Shown here in pieces: positions 25,634-35,468 of a stretch of DNA of 56,501 nucleotides (position 1 is the stretch's first letter; each line of letters begins with the position of its first letter). The position numbers and the translations under genes are program-made. Source of the stretch: Nitrosomonadales bacterium (GTDB taxonomy: Bacteria; Pseudomonadota; Gammaproteobacteria; Burkholderiales; Gallionellaceae). Location of the stretch: positions 1-56,501 of the forward strand of contig JAHFQY010000012.1 of the NCBI GenBank assembly GCA_023259065.1, read 5' to 3'. The notes under the pieces are model-generated. The model was not told the DNA's origin and made no database searches. It saw only the letters and a list, made by a program, of their open reading frames with translations.

Positions 25634-25674
25634 ATTCTAACAGTGATAGGCGCGCAGATATTGTCGTAAATCAA
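25634..25674 (-). promoter_or_regulatory. Weak FNR-like promoter candidate for the redox group
   Basis: On the minus strand TTGATTTACGACAA (25674-25661) keeps eight of ten FNR half-site bases. TAGAAT (25639-25634), the same -10 as at 6519-6524, follows, with the box at about -40.5. The half-site mismatch makes this tentative. Confidence 0.35.
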
Positions 25675-25729
25675 ATGGCCCCCAGCTTAGCATGCGGCTT
25701 CCAGATTAGTGCTTTGGGTTGGTCGCCTT

Positions 25730-25836
25730 AACGGCCATGGCAAGAGTCACTCCGGAGGATGCTCCCGCCATGACCGTTTTCCCTCTCCCCACCCTCTCCC
25801 GAAGGGCGAGGGGGACAGGGTCCCGCTTCGCGGGAA
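25730..25836. repeat. Palindromic repeat cluster upstream of yebC
   Basis: AACGGCCATGGCAAGA (25730-25745) faces GCCATGACCGTT (25767-25778), forming an inverted repeat. It runs into CCCTCTCCCCACCCTCTCCCG and a TCCCGCTTCGCGGGA hairpin near 25820-25834. The same element, in inverse orientation, is at 39922-39981, and its CCCTCTCC part recurs inside the RNB gene. Confidence 0.8.
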
Positions 25837-25916
25837 TCAGGTTAGATGCTAATATCCGCTCTGTTTTTAATTATGAATTCGTCGCGCATGGCGCGCGAAT
25901 GATCATGGAGAGCGTC

Positions 25917-26642
25917 ATGGCAGGTCACAGCAAATGGGCAAATATTCAGCATCGCAAGGGCAAGCAGGACGCCAAGCGCGGCAAGATCTTTACCCGCCTG
26001 ATCAGGGAAATCACCGTGGCGGCCCGGCTGGGTGACAGCGATCCCGCCAGCAACCCGCGCCTGCGCCTGGCGATGGAGAAGGCCTACGAACAGAACATGC
26101 CCAAGGACAACGTGGAGCGCGCAATCAAGCGCGGTAGCGGCGAACTGGATGGCGTGGATTACATCGAGCTGCGCTACGAGGGCTATGGCATCAACGGTGC
26201 GGCGGTGGTGGTGGATTGCATGACCGACAACAAGACGCGCACCGTGGCGGATGTGCGCCATGCTTTCACCAAGTTTGGCGGCAATCTGGGCACCGATGGC
26301 TCGGTGGTGTTCATGTTCAAGCATTGCGGGCAGATGATATTTGCTCCCGGCACCGATGAGGATGCCCTGATGGAGGTGGCATTGGATGCGGGGGCGGAAG
26401 ACATTGTTACGAATGACGACGGCAGCATCGAAGTGATTACCGGGCCGCACGACTTTATGGACGTGAAGCAGCGCCTGGAAGCGGCCGGCTTCAAGGCGGA
26501 AATGGCCGAGGTCACTATGAAGCCTTCCAACGAAGTGAGTTTTACCGGCGACGACGCGGTGAAGATGCAGAAGCTGCTGGATGCGCTGGAAAGCCTGGAT
26601 GATGTGCAGGAGGTTTATACCAACGCGGTGATCGAGGAATAG
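25917..26642 (+). CDS. yebC: YebC/PmpR family protein
   Basis: 241 residues beginning [20 protein letters not shown], the family's conserved N-terminus. YebC-family proteins bind DNA or act on the ribosome; some members (TACO1/YebC-like) relieve stalling at proline runs, others regulate transcription. The length is usual. GGAG lies six bases before ATG 25917; upstream in-frame sequence is repeat DNA and not part of the protein. It heads the ruv block, as commonly seen. Confidence 0.96.
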   Translation: MAGHSKWANIQHRKGKQDAKRGKIFTRLIREITVAARLGDSDPASNPRLRLAMEKAYEQNMPKDNVERAIKRGSGELDGVDYIELRYEGYGINGAAVVVDCMTDNKTRTVADVRHAFTKFGGNLGTDGSVVFMFKHCGQMIFAPGTDEDALMEVALDAGAEDIVTNDDGSIEVITGPHDFMDVKQRLEAAGFKAEMAEVTMKPSNEVSFTGDDAVKMQKLLDALESLDDVQEVYTNAVIEE

Positions 26643-26644
26643 CC

Positions 26645-26736
26645 GTGAAAGGTGAAACGTGAAAGGTGAAACGAAAACCCTCCCGGCAGGGAGGGTGGCG
26701 CGCAGCGCCGGGTGGGCATCACGTTTCACCTTTCAC
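26645..26736. repeat. Nested inverted repeat between yebC and ruvC
   Basis: GTGAAAGGTGAAACGT (26645-26660) and its exact reverse complement (26721-26736) enclose a second direct copy of GTGAAAGGTGAAAC (26659-26672) and an inner hairpin CCCTCCC-GGCA-GGGAGGG (26678-26695). The whole fills the gap and ends just before the ruvC ribosome binding site. Confidence 0.9.
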
Positions 26737-26756
26737 TTTTCACAGGAAGGGCGGTT

Positions 26757-27293
26757 GTGAAAAGCCCTTCCATCACTCGCATCCTCGGCATCGACCCCGG
26801 CCTGCGCATCACTGGCTTCGGTGTTGTGGACAAGACGGGGCAGAAGCTCAGCTATGTGGCCAGCGGCTGCATCAAGACCCCGGCGGGTGAATTGCCGCCG
26901 CGCTTGAAGGTGATACTGGATTCACTGGCGGAGGTTATTGCCACCTATCAGCCGCAGCAGGTGGCGGTTGAAAAGGTTTTCGTCAACGTGAATCCGCAGT
27001 CCACGCTGTTGCTGGGGCAGGCGCGCGGTGCGGCGGTTTGCGCGGCGGTGCTGGCCAATCTGCCGGTGGCGGAGTACACCGCCTTGCAGGTGAAGCAGGC
27101 GGTGGTGGGTAATGGCCATGCCGACAAGGAGCAGGTGCAGAACATGGTGCAGCGCCTGCTGGCCCTGTCCGGCAAGCCGGGGGCGGATGCGGCGGATGCG
27201 CTGGCTTGCGCCATCTGTCATGCGCACGGTGGCATGGGTTTGGGCGCATTGGCGACCAAGGGTTTTCGTGTACGACAAGGACGACTGGTATGA
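26757..27293 (+). CDS. ruvC: Holliday junction resolvase RuvC
   Basis: 178 residues. RuvC cuts Holliday junctions with RuvAB. Catalytic acidic residues are seen in [14 protein letters not shown] (Asp near residue 11), in [11 protein letters not shown] (Glu near 70) and in the C-terminal [17 protein letters not shown] chose GTG 26757: AGGAAGG lies six bases before it, and the only upstream ATG (26712) falls in the repeat. The length then fits RuvC (about 173-180). Confidence 0.96.
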   Translation: MKSPSITRILGIDPGLRITGFGVVDKTGQKLSYVASGCIKTPAGELPPRLKVILDSLAEVIATYQPQQVAVEKVFVNVNPQSTLLLGQARGAAVCAAVLANLPVAEYTALQVKQAVVGNGHADKEQVQNMVQRLLALSGKPGADAADALACAICHAHGGMGLGALATKGFRVRQGRLV

Positions 27294-27310
27294 CAAGGGA
27301 GACTGGCATG
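27275..27310 (+). repeat. 18-bp tandem duplication carrying a ribosome binding site and start codon
   Basis: ACAAGGACGACTGGTATG (27275-27292) and ACAAGGGAGACTGGCATG (27293-27310) match at 15 of 18 positions. Each ends in an in-frame ATG and includes an AGGA- or AGGGAG-type ribosome site. The first copy overlaps the end of ruvC. Confidence 0.85.
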
Positions 27311-28258
27311 GCACAACCGAAGGAACCGACGCTGGAAATATTCAAGAACCCGCTCGCGCGCTATTTTGCCGCGACCCGGCCGGCCTTTCTCACCGCCAGC
27401 ATGATGGCCTGCGTGATCGGTTTGGCGAGCAGCTGGCACGGCGAACACACCTTCAATATCCCGCTTGCGCTGGCGACCCTGCTGTTTGCCTTGCTGGCGC
27501 ATGCCGGAGTCAATGTGCTCAACGATTATTACGATGCGCTCAACGGCACCGATGCGCAGAATACCGAGCGCATCTTTCCGTTTACCGGCGGCAGCCGCTT
27601 TATCCAGAACGGTGTGTTGACGCTGGCGCAGACGCGCAACTTCGGCTTTGCACTGATGGCCTGCGTGGCCGCCGCCGGGCTGTGGCTGATGGCGCGCTCG
27701 GCGCCGCAATTGATGTATGTCGGCCTTGCCGGCTTGTTTGTCGGCTGGGCCTATTCGGCTCCGCCGTTCAAGCTCAACAGCCGCGGCCTCGGTGAGTTGT
27801 GCGTGGCGGCGGGATTCCTCGCCATCACCGTGGGCACCGACTTTGTGCAGCGCAAGGGCTTTGCTGCCGCGCCCTTCATTGCGGGCCTGTCCTATGCCCT
27901 GCTGGTGACCAATCTGCTCTACATCAACCAGTTTCCCGATCGCAGCGCCGACACTGCCGCGGGCAAGCTGCACTGGGTGGCGCGCCTGCCGGTGCAGCTG
28001 GCGCGCTGGGGCTATGTGCTGATTGTGGCGCTGGCTTATGTCTGGTTGCTGTCCAGCGTGTTGCTCGGCTGGCTGCCGCTGCCAGCCTTGCTGGCGTTCC
28101 TGGCGCTGCCCTTGAGCGTGAACGCGGCACGCCTGCTGTTGCGCCATGCCGCACAACCGCAACAGCTGAGCGATGCGATCAAGCTCACCATAGGCGCGAT
28201 GATGGTGCACGGCACGCTGCTGTCACTGGCGTTGATATTTGGCAAGGGCAATACATGA
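27308..28258 (+). CDS. UbiA-family prenyltransferase, MenA-like
   Basis: 316 residues with eight to nine membrane segments. The first Asp motif is [14 protein letters not shown] (about residues 70-83) and the second is NQFPDRSAD near residue 210, both needed for Mg-prenyl diphosphate binding. The family attaches prenyl chains to aromatic rings; the NDYYD...GTD form fits MenA (1,4-dihydroxy-2-naphthoate) or a related enzyme rather than UbiA itself. It sits between ruvC and ruvA, which are usually adjacent, and overlaps ruvA by four bases. Two start codons (27290 and 27308) arise from a tandem duplication; 27308 has the better site, AGGGAG. Confidence 0.85.
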   Translation: MAQPKEPTLEIFKNPLARYFAATRPAFLTASMMACVIGLASSWHGEHTFNIPLALATLLFALLAHAGVNVLNDYYDALNGTDAQNTERIFPFTGGSRFIQNGVLTLAQTRNFGFALMACVAAAGLWLMARSAPQLMYVGLAGLFVGWAYSAPPFKLNSRGLGELCVAAGFLAITVGTDFVQRKGFAAAPFIAGLSYALLVTNLLYINQFPDRSADTAAGKLHWVARLPVQLARWGYVLIVALAYVWLLSSVLLGWLPLPALLAFLALPLSVNAARLLLRHAAQPQQLSDAIKLTIGAMMVHGTLLSLALIFGKGNT

Positions 28259-28836
28259 TAGGAAGACTGAGCGGCATCCTGCTGGAAAAGAATCCGCCGC
28301 AAATCCTGCTGGACGTGCAGGGCGTGGGCTATGAGGTGGATGTGCCGATGAGCACGTTTTACAACCTGCCCGGCCTGAACGAGCGTGTGATGCTGCACAC
28401 CTATCTGGTGGTGCGCGAAGATGCGCAGCTGCTGTACGGCTTTGGCTCGAACGAAGAGCGCGTGACCTTTCGCCAGCTGCTCAAGATCAGCGGCGTGGGC
28501 CCCAAGCTGGCATTGTCGGTGCTGTCCGGCATGAGCATGGCAGACCTGGCGCTGGCGGTGGCCAACAAGGATGCGGGACGCCTGACCAAAATACCCGGCG
28601 TGGGCAAGAAAACCGCCGAGCGCCTGCTGCTGGAACTGCAGGGAAAATTCGAGGTGCATGGCCTGAGTCCGGCGCAGGGCGCTGCTGCTGCATCTTCCGC
28701 GAACGATATCGCCAATGCGCTGCTGGCATTGGGCTATAACGACAAGGAAGCGGGCTGGGCCGCCAAACAACTGCCTGCCGATATCGGCGTGTCGGACGGT
28801 ATCCGCCAAGCTCTCAAGTTGTTATCCAAAGCATGA
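28255..28836 (+). CDS. ruvA: Holliday junction branch-migration protein RuvA
   Basis: 193 residues: an N-terminal OB domain ([20 protein letters not shown]), two helix-hairpin-helix motifs ([18 protein letters not shown], and [19 protein letters not shown]) and a C-terminal domain that binds RuvB. RuvA tetramers hold the four-way junction. Its start overlaps the UbiA-family gene and its end overlaps ruvB (ATGA both times), so translation is coupled through all three. Confidence 0.97.
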   Translation: MIGRLSGILLEKNPPQILLDVQGVGYEVDVPMSTFYNLPGLNERVMLHTYLVVREDAQLLYGFGSNEERVTFRQLLKISGVGPKLALSVLSGMSMADLALAVANKDAGRLTKIPGVGKKTAERLLLELQGKFEVHGLSPAQGAAAASSANDIANALLALGYNDKEAGWAAKQLPADIGVSDGIRQALKLLSKA

Positions 28837-29891
28837 TCCAGCACGACGACCTGAGCGCCAGCCGCGTGATTTCTCCCGCTGTGGTTTCTCCACAGGAGGA
28901 AGCGCTGGAGCGCGCGCTGCGGCCCAAGCATCTGGACGAATATGTGGGCCAGGAAAAAATCCGCGGCCAGCTGGAAATCTTTATCGAGGCGGCGAGGAAG
29001 CGCAAGGAGCCGCTAGACCACGTGCTGCTGTTCGGTCCACCCGGCCTGGGCAAGACCACGCTGGCGCACATCATTTCGCGCGAGATGGGGGTGAATCTGC
29101 GCCAGACCTCGGGGCCGGTGCTGGAGCGCGCCGGCGACCTGGCCGCACTGCTGACCAACCTCGAACCCAACGACGTGCTGTTTATCGACGAGATCCATCG
29201 CCTGTCGCCGGTGGTGGAGGAGATACTCTATCCCGCGCTGGAGGATTACCAGATCGACATCATGATAGGCGAGGGGCCGGCGGCGCGTTCGGTCAAGCTG
29301 GATCTGCCGCCGTTCACGCTGGTGGGCGCGACCACGCGCGCCGGTATGCTCACCAATCCGCTGCGTGACCGCTTCGGCATCGTGGCGCGCCTGGAGTTTT
29401 ACACGGCCGAAGAATTGCAGCGCATCGTCACCCGCTCCGCCGCCCTGCTGGAGCTGCCCATTTCTCCGGATGGCGCGTTGGAAATCGCCAAGCGTTCGCG
29501 CGGCACGCCGCGTATTGCCAACCGTTTGTTGCGCCGCGTGCGCGACTACGCTGATGTGCGCGCCGATGGCGAGGCTACGCGCAAGGTAGCCGATGCCGCG
29601 CTGACCATGCTGGACGTGGATGCGCAGGGGCTGGACGTGATGGATCGCAAGCTGTTGCTGACGGTGATCGAAAAATTCGCGGGCGGCCCGGTGGGGGTGG
29701 ACAACCTGGCTGCGGCCATAGGCGAGGAACGCGACACCATAGAAGATGTGCTGGAGCCCTATCTGATCCAGCAGGGCTATCTGCACCGCACGCCGCGCGG
29801 GCGCATGGCCACCGCCAATGCCTACCAGCATTTCGGTTTGACCCAGCCGCGCAATGTGCACAACAAGGAACTTTGGGATGAGGGGCAATAG
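28833..29891 (+). CDS. ruvB: Holliday junction branch-migration ATPase RuvB
   Basis: 352 residues. AAA+ helicase motor of the RuvABC resolvasome: Walker [13 protein letters not shown] near residue 70, Walker [13 protein letters not shown] near 120, sensor [17 protein letters not shown] near 170, and a C-terminal winged helix (RTPRGRMAT). The length is normal. Confidence 0.98.
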   Translation: MIQHDDLSASRVISPAVVSPQEEALERALRPKHLDEYVGQEKIRGQLEIFIEAARKRKEPLDHVLLFGPPGLGKTTLAHIISREMGVNLRQTSGPVLERAGDLAALLTNLEPNDVLFIDEIHRLSPVVEEILYPALEDYQIDIMIGEGPAARSVKLDLPPFTLVGATTRAGMLTNPLRDRFGIVARLEFYTAEELQRIVTRSAALLELPISPDGALEIAKRSRGTPRIANRLLRRVRDYADVRADGEATRKVADAALTMLDVDAQGLDVMDRKLLLTVIEKFAGGPVGVDNLAAAIGEERDTIEDVLEPYLIQQGYLHRTPRGRMATANAYQHFGLTQPRNVHNKELWDEGQ

Positions 29892-29894
29892 GGG

Positions 29895-30305
29895 ATGAGC
29901 AAACGCCATCATGTGTTTGAGCTGCCGGTGCGCGTGTATTTTCAGGACACCGACGCGGGCGGCGTGGTTTATCACGCCAGTTATGTGAACTTTATGGAGC
30001 GCGCACGGACTGAGTGGTTGCGCAGTTTCGGCTACAGCAATGCGCAGCTGATGAAGGAGCTGGGCGTGGTATTCGTGGTGCGTTCGCTCAAGCTGGATTA
30101 CCTGCGGCCGGCCCTGCTCGATGACATGCTGACGGTAACCGCACAGATCAGGGAAGTCGGGCGCAGCCGCATTGCCTTGCACCAGACGGTGCAGCGCGGC
30201 GAGGAAAAGCTGGTCGATGCCGAGATACATCTGGTGTGCGTGGCGCTGGAAACATTCAAGCCGGTGAGTGTGCCGGAGGTGTTGCGCGAACAATGGAAAG
30301 ATTAA
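29895..30305 (+). CDS. ybgC: YbgC-type acyl-CoA thioesterase
   Basis: 136 residues, hot-dog fold, with the active-site motif YFQDTDAGGVVYHASYVNFMERARTEW at about residues 14-40 (catalytic Asp). It hydrolyses short acyl-CoA esters and sits at the head of tol-pal operons in many proteobacteria. It begins 3 bp after the ruvB stop and is followed by tolQ. Confidence 0.93.
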   Translation: MSKRHHVFELPVRVYFQDTDAGGVVYHASYVNFMERARTEWLRSFGYSNAQLMKELGVVFVVRSLKLDYLRPALLDDMLTVTAQIREVGRSRIALHQTVQRGEEKLVDAEIHLVCVALETFKPVSVPEVLREQWKD

Positions 30306-30318
30306 AGGGCGGAAACAT

Positions 30319-30993
30319 ATGGAAGTGACACACGATTTATCATTCTTGCCACTGATCCAGAATGCCAGTTTTCTGGTGCAGATGGTGATGGGGATGTTGC
30401 TGCTGGTTTCAATGATGTCGTGGTGGTACATCTTCCTCAAGATGTTCGCCATACGCCAGGCCAGAAGCCAGAGCGATGCTTTCGAGGAGGCGTTCTGGGC
30501 GAATCCGGATCTCAACAAGCTGTACAAGGATTATCTGGATGACAGTGATTCCGCCGGCAGCCTGGAGCGCATCTTTGGCGCGGGGTATGCCGAGTTTGTG
30601 AAGCTGAAGAAGAAGCACGGCATGGATAATGCGGCTGTCATGGACGGCACGCGCCGTGCCATGCGCGCCACTTATCAACGTGAAATGGATGTGCTGGAGT
30701 CGCATCTGTCGTTTCTGGCAACAGTGGGTTCGGTGAGTCCCTATGTGGGCTTGTTTGGCACGGTATGGGGCATCATGAATGCCTTCCGCGGCCTTGCCAA
30801 CGTCGGCCAGGCGACCCTGGCGCATGTGGCTCCGGGCATTGCCGAGGCGCTGGTGGCAACGGCGATGGGCCTGTTCGCGGCGATCCCTGCGGTGGTGGCC
30901 TACAACCGCTATTCGCACGATACGGTGCGCTTGTCGTCGCGCTTTGAAAGCTTCATGGAAGAGTTCTCCAACGTATTGCAACGCCAGCCATGA
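30319..30993 (+). CDS. tolQ: TolQ, proton-channel subunit of Tol-Pal
   Basis: 224 residues with three membrane segments (about 20-40, 130-150, 170-190) and the TolQ/ExbB/MotA motif in GLFGTVWGIMNAF and GIAEALVATAMGLFAAIPAVVAYN. With TolR it uses the proton gradient to drive TolA. It begins 13 bp after ybgC. Confidence 0.95.
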   Translation: MEVTHDLSFLPLIQNASFLVQMVMGMLLLVSMMSWWYIFLKMFAIRQARSQSDAFEEAFWANPDLNKLYKDYLDDSDSAGSLERIFGAGYAEFVKLKKKHGMDNAAVMDGTRRAMRATYQREMDVLESHLSFLATVGSVSPYVGLFGTVWGIMNAFRGLANVGQATLAHVAPGIAEALVATAMGLFAAIPAVVAYNRYSHDTVRLSSRFESFMEEFSNVLQRQP

Positions 30994-31032
30994 AACAATC
31001 CTTGCAACTCGCGACGGTTTCAAGAGGTGTTG

Positions 31033-31449
<417 letters not shown>

Positions 31450-31452
31450 AGC

Positions 31453-32190
31453 ATGAGCACGCTGGCCTATTCGGAACCGTACAAATTGTCTGCCGGTGCG
31501 CTGGCATTGCTGGTGCACGGTGTGTTTTTTACCCTGCTGTATTTTGGCTTCAGCTGGCAAATGCAGAACCCGCAGGGCATGGTGGTGGACATCTGGGAGG
31601 ATTTGCCGCAGAGCGAAGAGGCTGCTGTTGCGCCGCCACCGCCGCCGCAAGCGGAGCCGGTACGCACGGAACAGCCTGCACCGCCCAGGGCGGTAAAGTC
31701 AGCACCCGCCAAAGCCGAGATTGAGCTCAAGGCGAAGAAGAAAACCAAAAAGCCCAAGGAAGAAAAGGAAGAGGTGGTTGCCAGGCTGACGCCCAAGCAA
31801 CTGGCGGCACAGAAGGCGGCCTATGCCAAACGGCTGCAGCAGGAAAGCGAGCAGCAGGCGCGTGAAGCCGAGCGGCTGGCGCAGGCTAAAGAGCAGGCTG
31901 CTGCAGCGGGACGGGTGGTGGATGAGTATGTGGCCAAGATCAGCGCCAAGATACGCCGCAATATCGTTGCGCCGCCCGGAGTTTCCAGCAAGATCAGGGC
32001 CGAGTTCGACGTGACTCTGCTGCCCGGTGGTCAGGTGATGGAAACCGAGTTGACCAGATCCAGCGGCAATAATGCTTATGACAGCGCAGTGGAGCGCGCC
32101 ATATTAAAATCGCAGCCATTGCCCTTGCCGCCGGATGCTGCCATGTTCAACCGCTTTCGCGACCTGCACCTGAAATTCAGTCCCGATTAG
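31453..32190 (+). CDS. tolA: TolA, Tol-Pal energy transducer
   Basis: 245 residues: an N-terminal membrane helix (about 14-33), a proline-rich stretch (residues about 60-85), a Lys/Glu/Ala helical domain (about 85-155) and a C-terminal TonB-like domain (about 160-245). It links the inner-membrane TolQR motor to TolB and Pal. The helical part is short compared with E. coli TolA. Confidence 0.93.
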   Translation: MSTLAYSEPYKLSAGALALLVHGVFFTLLYFGFSWQMQNPQGMVVDIWEDLPQSEEAAVAPPPPPQAEPVRTEQPAPPRAVKSAPAKAEIELKAKKKTKKPKEEKEEVVARLTPKQLAAQKAAYAKRLQQESEQQAREAERLAQAKEQAAAAGRVVDEYVAKISAKIRRNIVAPPGVSSKIRAEFDVTLLPGGQVMETELTRSSGNNAYDSAVERAILKSQPLPLPPDAAMFNRFRDLHLKFSPD

Positions 32191-32214
32191 GATTTTAAAG
32201 GAAGAGATATTTTT

Positions 32215-33474
32215 ATGATTTTGCGTTTTCTGAGTTTGGCTATGCTGTTGTTTGTGACGCTGCCCGCACATGCGACATTGAATATTGAAATTATCGGGGC
32301 GGGTGAGCACCAGATTCCGATTAGCATCGTGCCGTTTGCCGGCGAGGGCAAGCTTGCGCAGAGCATCAGTGCGGTTATCGTCAATGACTTGAAGCGCAGC
32401 GGGCTGTTCCGTCCGGTTGACCCGGCAGGCAGGGCGCCGCACGAGCCGCAGGAGGTGAAATTCTCCGAGTGGGCAGGGGTTGATGCGCTGGCCATAGGCA
32501 GTGTGGTGCAGGGGGCTGACGGGCGTGTCGATGTGAAATTCCGCCTGTTTGATACGCTCAAGCAGATTGAGCTGACAGGCCAGGCGGTATCGGCCAAGAG
32601 TGACCAGATTCGCGCCATTGCCCACCACATCGCCGACCTGATCTACGAGAAATTTACCGGTGATGCAGGTGTGTTCAGCACGCGCATCGCCTATATCAAC
32701 CGCGAGGGCAAGGCCAACCGCCTGGTGGTGGCCGACAGTGACGGCTATGGCGAGCAGACGGTACTGTCGCTGAACGACTCCATCATGTCGCCGGCATGGT
32801 CGCCGGACGGCAGCCATCTGGCCTATGTGACGTTTGAACAGGGGCATGCAGTCACCTATGTGCAGTCCCTGCTGATGCGCCAGCGCATGGTGCTGGCCGC
32901 ATTCCCCGGCAGCAACAGCGCACCGGCATGGTCGCCCGATGGCAAGCAGCTGGCCATCGTGCTGACGCGCGACGGCAGCTCGCAGATTTACCTGATCCGC
33001 CCGGATGGTTCGGGTTTGAAACGCATTACCTTCAGCGATGCGATTGATACGGAGCCGAGTTTCTCACCTGATGGCCAGTTTTTGCTGTTTACCTCGGATC
33101 GCGGCGGCAGCGCGCAGGTTTACCGTATGTCTGTGGATGGCGGGTATGCGGAACGCCTGACCTTCGAGGGTACGAATAATTTCTCCCCCCGTTACAGTCC
33201 TGATGGCAAGGGCTTTGTGTTCATGCATAGCAATGGCAAGCAGTTCCTGATCGCGACCCAGGATTTTGAGACCAGGCAAATGCAGATTCTGACCGATGTG
33301 GGATGGGAGAAAAAACCCAGCTTTGCCCCCAATGGCAAGCTGGTTCTGTTTGCCACCGAGGCGCAGGGTCGTGGTATATTAGCGACCGTTTCTAGCGACG
33401 GCAGGGTAAAGCAGAAGATGTTCCCGCAACGCGGGGATATTCGTGAGCCTACGTGGGGACCTTTTTTGAAGTGA
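32215..33474 (+). CDS. tolB: TolB, periplasmic beta-propeller
   Basis: 419 residues with a signal peptide ending AHAT. The N-terminal alpha/beta domain is followed by a six-bladed propeller with repeated WSPDGSHLAY, WSPDGKQLAI, FSPDGQFLLF, YSPDGKGFVF blades. TolB binds Pal and TolA. Its end lies 23 bp before the pal start. Confidence 0.96.
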   Translation: MILRFLSLAMLLFVTLPAHATLNIEIIGAGEHQIPISIVPFAGEGKLAQSISAVIVNDLKRSGLFRPVDPAGRAPHEPQEVKFSEWAGVDALAIGSVVQGADGRVDVKFRLFDTLKQIELTGQAVSAKSDQIRAIAHHIADLIYEKFTGDAGVFSTRIAYINREGKANRLVVADSDGYGEQTVLSLNDSIMSPAWSPDGSHLAYVTFEQGHAVTYVQSLLMRQRMVLAAFPGSNSAPAWSPDGKQLAIVLTRDGSSQIYLIRPDGSGLKRITFSDAIDTEPSFSPDGQFLLFTSDRGGSAQVYRMSVDGGYAERLTFEGTNNFSPRYSPDGKGFVFMHSNGKQFLIATQDFETRQMQILTDVGWEKKPSFAPNGKLVLFATEAQGRGILATVSSDGRVKQKMFPQRGDIREPTWGPFLK

Positions 33475-33497
33475 AATTATTGATGAAGGGAAATACG

Positions 33498-34019
33498 ATG
33501 AAAAAACTGATCATTAGTGTGTTGCTGGTGAATCTGCTGGCCGCTTGTGCTAGCGAAAAGCCGAAGGAAGTTGCGCCTGAGCCAACAGCGGCGACTTCTT
33601 CCGCGGCACCGGCAGCAGAAGCTTCCTCGGCTAATGCAGCCGCAGCAGTTGCTGGCGATGCTCTGAACGATGCGGGCAATGCCCTGTTGTCCAAGCGCAG
33701 CGCATATTTCCCGTTTGACGTTGATGCGGTGCAGGCTGCCGACAAGCCCATGGTGCAGGCTCACGGTGAATACCTGGGCAAGAATGCGGCACGCAAGGTT
33801 ACTGTTGAAGGCAATTGCGACGAGCGCGGCAGCAGCGAGTACAACCTCGGTCTGGGTAACCGCCGTGCCAACAACGTGAAGAAAATGCTGGTGGCCGGTG
33901 GCGCCAAGGCAGCCCAGGTTGGTACTGTAAGCTTTGGTGAAGAGAAGCCTAAGGCAGTGGGCCATGATGAAGCTGCATGGTCGCAAAATCGCCGTGCTGA
34001 TCTGAATTACGGCAAGTAA
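33498..34019 (+). CDS. pal: Pal, peptidoglycan-associated lipoprotein
   Basis: 173 residues with a lipobox LLAAC (Cys near residue 17), an Ala/Glu linker and an OmpA-C domain. The peptidoglycan-binding pattern is visible as VEGNCDERGSSEYNLGLGNRRANNVKK and the end SQNRRADLNYGK. ATG 33498 follows GAAGGG. Cys replaces the His of the usual GHCDERG/GHTDERG motif. Confidence 0.96.
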   Translation: MKKLIISVLLVNLLAACASEKPKEVAPEPTAATSSAAPAAEASSANAAAAVAGDALNDAGNALLSKRSAYFPFDVDAVQAADKPMVQAHGEYLGKNAARKVTVEGNCDERGSSEYNLGLGNRRANNVKKMLVAGGAKAAQVGTVSFGEEKPKAVGHDEAAWSQNRRADLNYGK

Positions 34020-34021
34020 GC

Positions 34022-34798
34022 ATGAACAGGTTGCGCCTCTGGTTGTTTGCCGGATTGTGCCTTGTTGCAGCCCATGCGTCAGCTGGGCTGTTTAGCGATG
34101 ATGAGGCACGCAAGCAAATTGAGCAGCTGGAGGCGCGACTTTCCAGGCTGGAAGAAGGTTACAAGCAGCAAACCAGTTCGATGCTCGACCTGTTGTCACA
34201 GGTGGAGATATTGAACCAAGAATTGCGCAAGTTGCGTGGCCAGAATGAAGAACTGGTGCACAATTTGCAGGACGCTGAAAAGCGCCAAAAAGATTTTTAT
34301 GTAGACCTGGATGCGCGTGTGCGCCGTTTTGAGACGACAGAGAACGCGCCGCAGCAGGCAGCAGTTGCGGCACAGCCGGCTGCGGCGCCACCCCCCGCCA
34401 GAACGATAGTGGAGGATAGTCAGGCCGAGGAAAATGCCGCCTATGAAGAGTCCTACGGTTTCTACAAGGTGGCCAATTACGAGAAGGCGCTCGTATCGTT
34501 CCGCGAATTCCTGAAAAAATTTCCCGACTCTACACGCGCCCCCAATGTGCATTACCTGATGGGCAACTCCTACTTCGCGCTGGACGACTTCAAACGCAGT
34601 ATTGCCAGCTATCAGGTGGTGGTCAGCAAGTTTGAATCCAATGCCAAGGTGCCGGATGCCTGGTTGAATATAGCCGGCTGCCAGCAGAAGCTGAACGACA
34701 TTCCCGCCGCACGTAAAACCCTCAAGCTGCTGGTTTCCAAATATCCGGACAGCACGGCCGCAGGCAAGGCCAAGAAACGCCTCGCTTCCCTGAAGTAA
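34022..34798 (+). CDS. cpoB: CpoB/YbgF, Tol-Pal accessory protein
   Basis: 258 residues with a signal peptide (ending ASAG), an N-terminal coiled coil (about residues 27-100) and two to three TPR repeats at about 140-255 (YGFYKVANYEKALVSFREFL, YLMGNSYFALDDFKRSIASY). CpoB coordinates peptidoglycan synthesis with outer-membrane constriction. It begins 2 bp after pal. Confidence 0.93.
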   Translation: MNRLRLWLFAGLCLVAAHASAGLFSDDEARKQIEQLEARLSRLEEGYKQQTSSMLDLLSQVEILNQELRKLRGQNEELVHNLQDAEKRQKDFYVDLDARVRRFETTENAPQQAAVAAQPAAAPPPARTIVEDSQAEENAAYEESYGFYKVANYEKALVSFREFLKKFPDSTRAPNVHYLMGNSYFALDDFKRSIASYQVVVSKFESNAKVPDAWLNIAGCQQKLNDIPAARKTLKLLVSKYPDSTAAGKAKKRLASLK

Positions 34799-34805
34799 TA
34801 CACCC

Positions 34806-35465
34806 ATGCCATTCCGTCACGCGAGCGAGTCATTGCGCATCAGCGAAATATTTTATTCATTGCAGGGCGAGACCAGTCGCGTCGGCCTGCCCACGGTGTT
34901 TGTGCGCCTTACCGGTTGCCCCCTGCGCTGCAACTATTGCGATACCGCCTATGCCTTTAGCGGGGGCGTCAGCATGACGCTGCAGGCCATCATGGATGAA
35001 GCGCGGCGTTATCCCGCAAAATATGTCACGGTGACCGGCGGCGAACCGCTGGCGCAGAAGAACTGCCTGCCATTGCTTAAAGCCCTGTGTGATGCGGGCT
35101 ATCGGGTGTCGCTGGAAACCAGCGGTGCGCTGGATATTAGCGGCGTGGATGAGCGGGTGATGCGGGTGGTGGATATCAAGACGCCTGCCTCGGGCGAGCA
35201 GGAGAAAAACCTGTGGGCCAATCTGGCCCATCTTAATGCGCACGATGAAATAAAATTTGTGCTGTGCGGCGAGGAAGATTACGCGTGGGCGAAGCGGGTC
35301 TTGCAAGAGCGCGCGCTGGCTGATAAATGCGAGGTGTTGTTTTCTCCGGCGCAGGGGCAGCTGTCGCCTACCGACCTGGCTGACTGGATATTGCGCGACC
35401 AGCTGCCGGTGAGGATGCAGCTGCAATTGCATAAAATCCTGTGGGGCAATGTGGCGGGGCGCTAG
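34806..35465 (+). CDS. queE: 7-carboxy-7-deazaguanine synthase QueE
   Basis: 219 residues. A radical SAM enzyme of queuosine synthesis that turns 6-carboxytetrahydropterin into 7-carboxy-7-deazaguanine. The cluster motif CPLRCNYCDTAYAF is at about residues 38-51, with the SAM-binding TGGEPLAQ near 77. It is 7 bp after cpoB. Confidence 0.95.
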   Translation: MPFRHASESLRISEIFYSLQGETSRVGLPTVFVRLTGCPLRCNYCDTAYAFSGGVSMTLQAIMDEARRYPAKYVTVTGGEPLAQKNCLPLLKALCDAGYRVSLETSGALDISGVDERVMRVVDIKTPASGEQEKNLWANLAHLNAHDEIKFVLCGEEDYAWAKRVLQERALADKCEVLFSPAQGQLSPTDLADWILRDQLPVRMQLQLHKILWGNVAGR

Positions 35466-35468
35466 GCT

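Noticed and set aside
26712-26756. Longer ruvC start at ATG 26712
   Set aside because: The added residues come from the inverted repeat, and there is a good ribosome site before GTG 26757.
29013-30527. A 504-codon minus-strand open frame across ruvB, ybgC and the start of tolQ
   Set aside because: It spans three well-recognised genes on the other strand and has no motif of its own.
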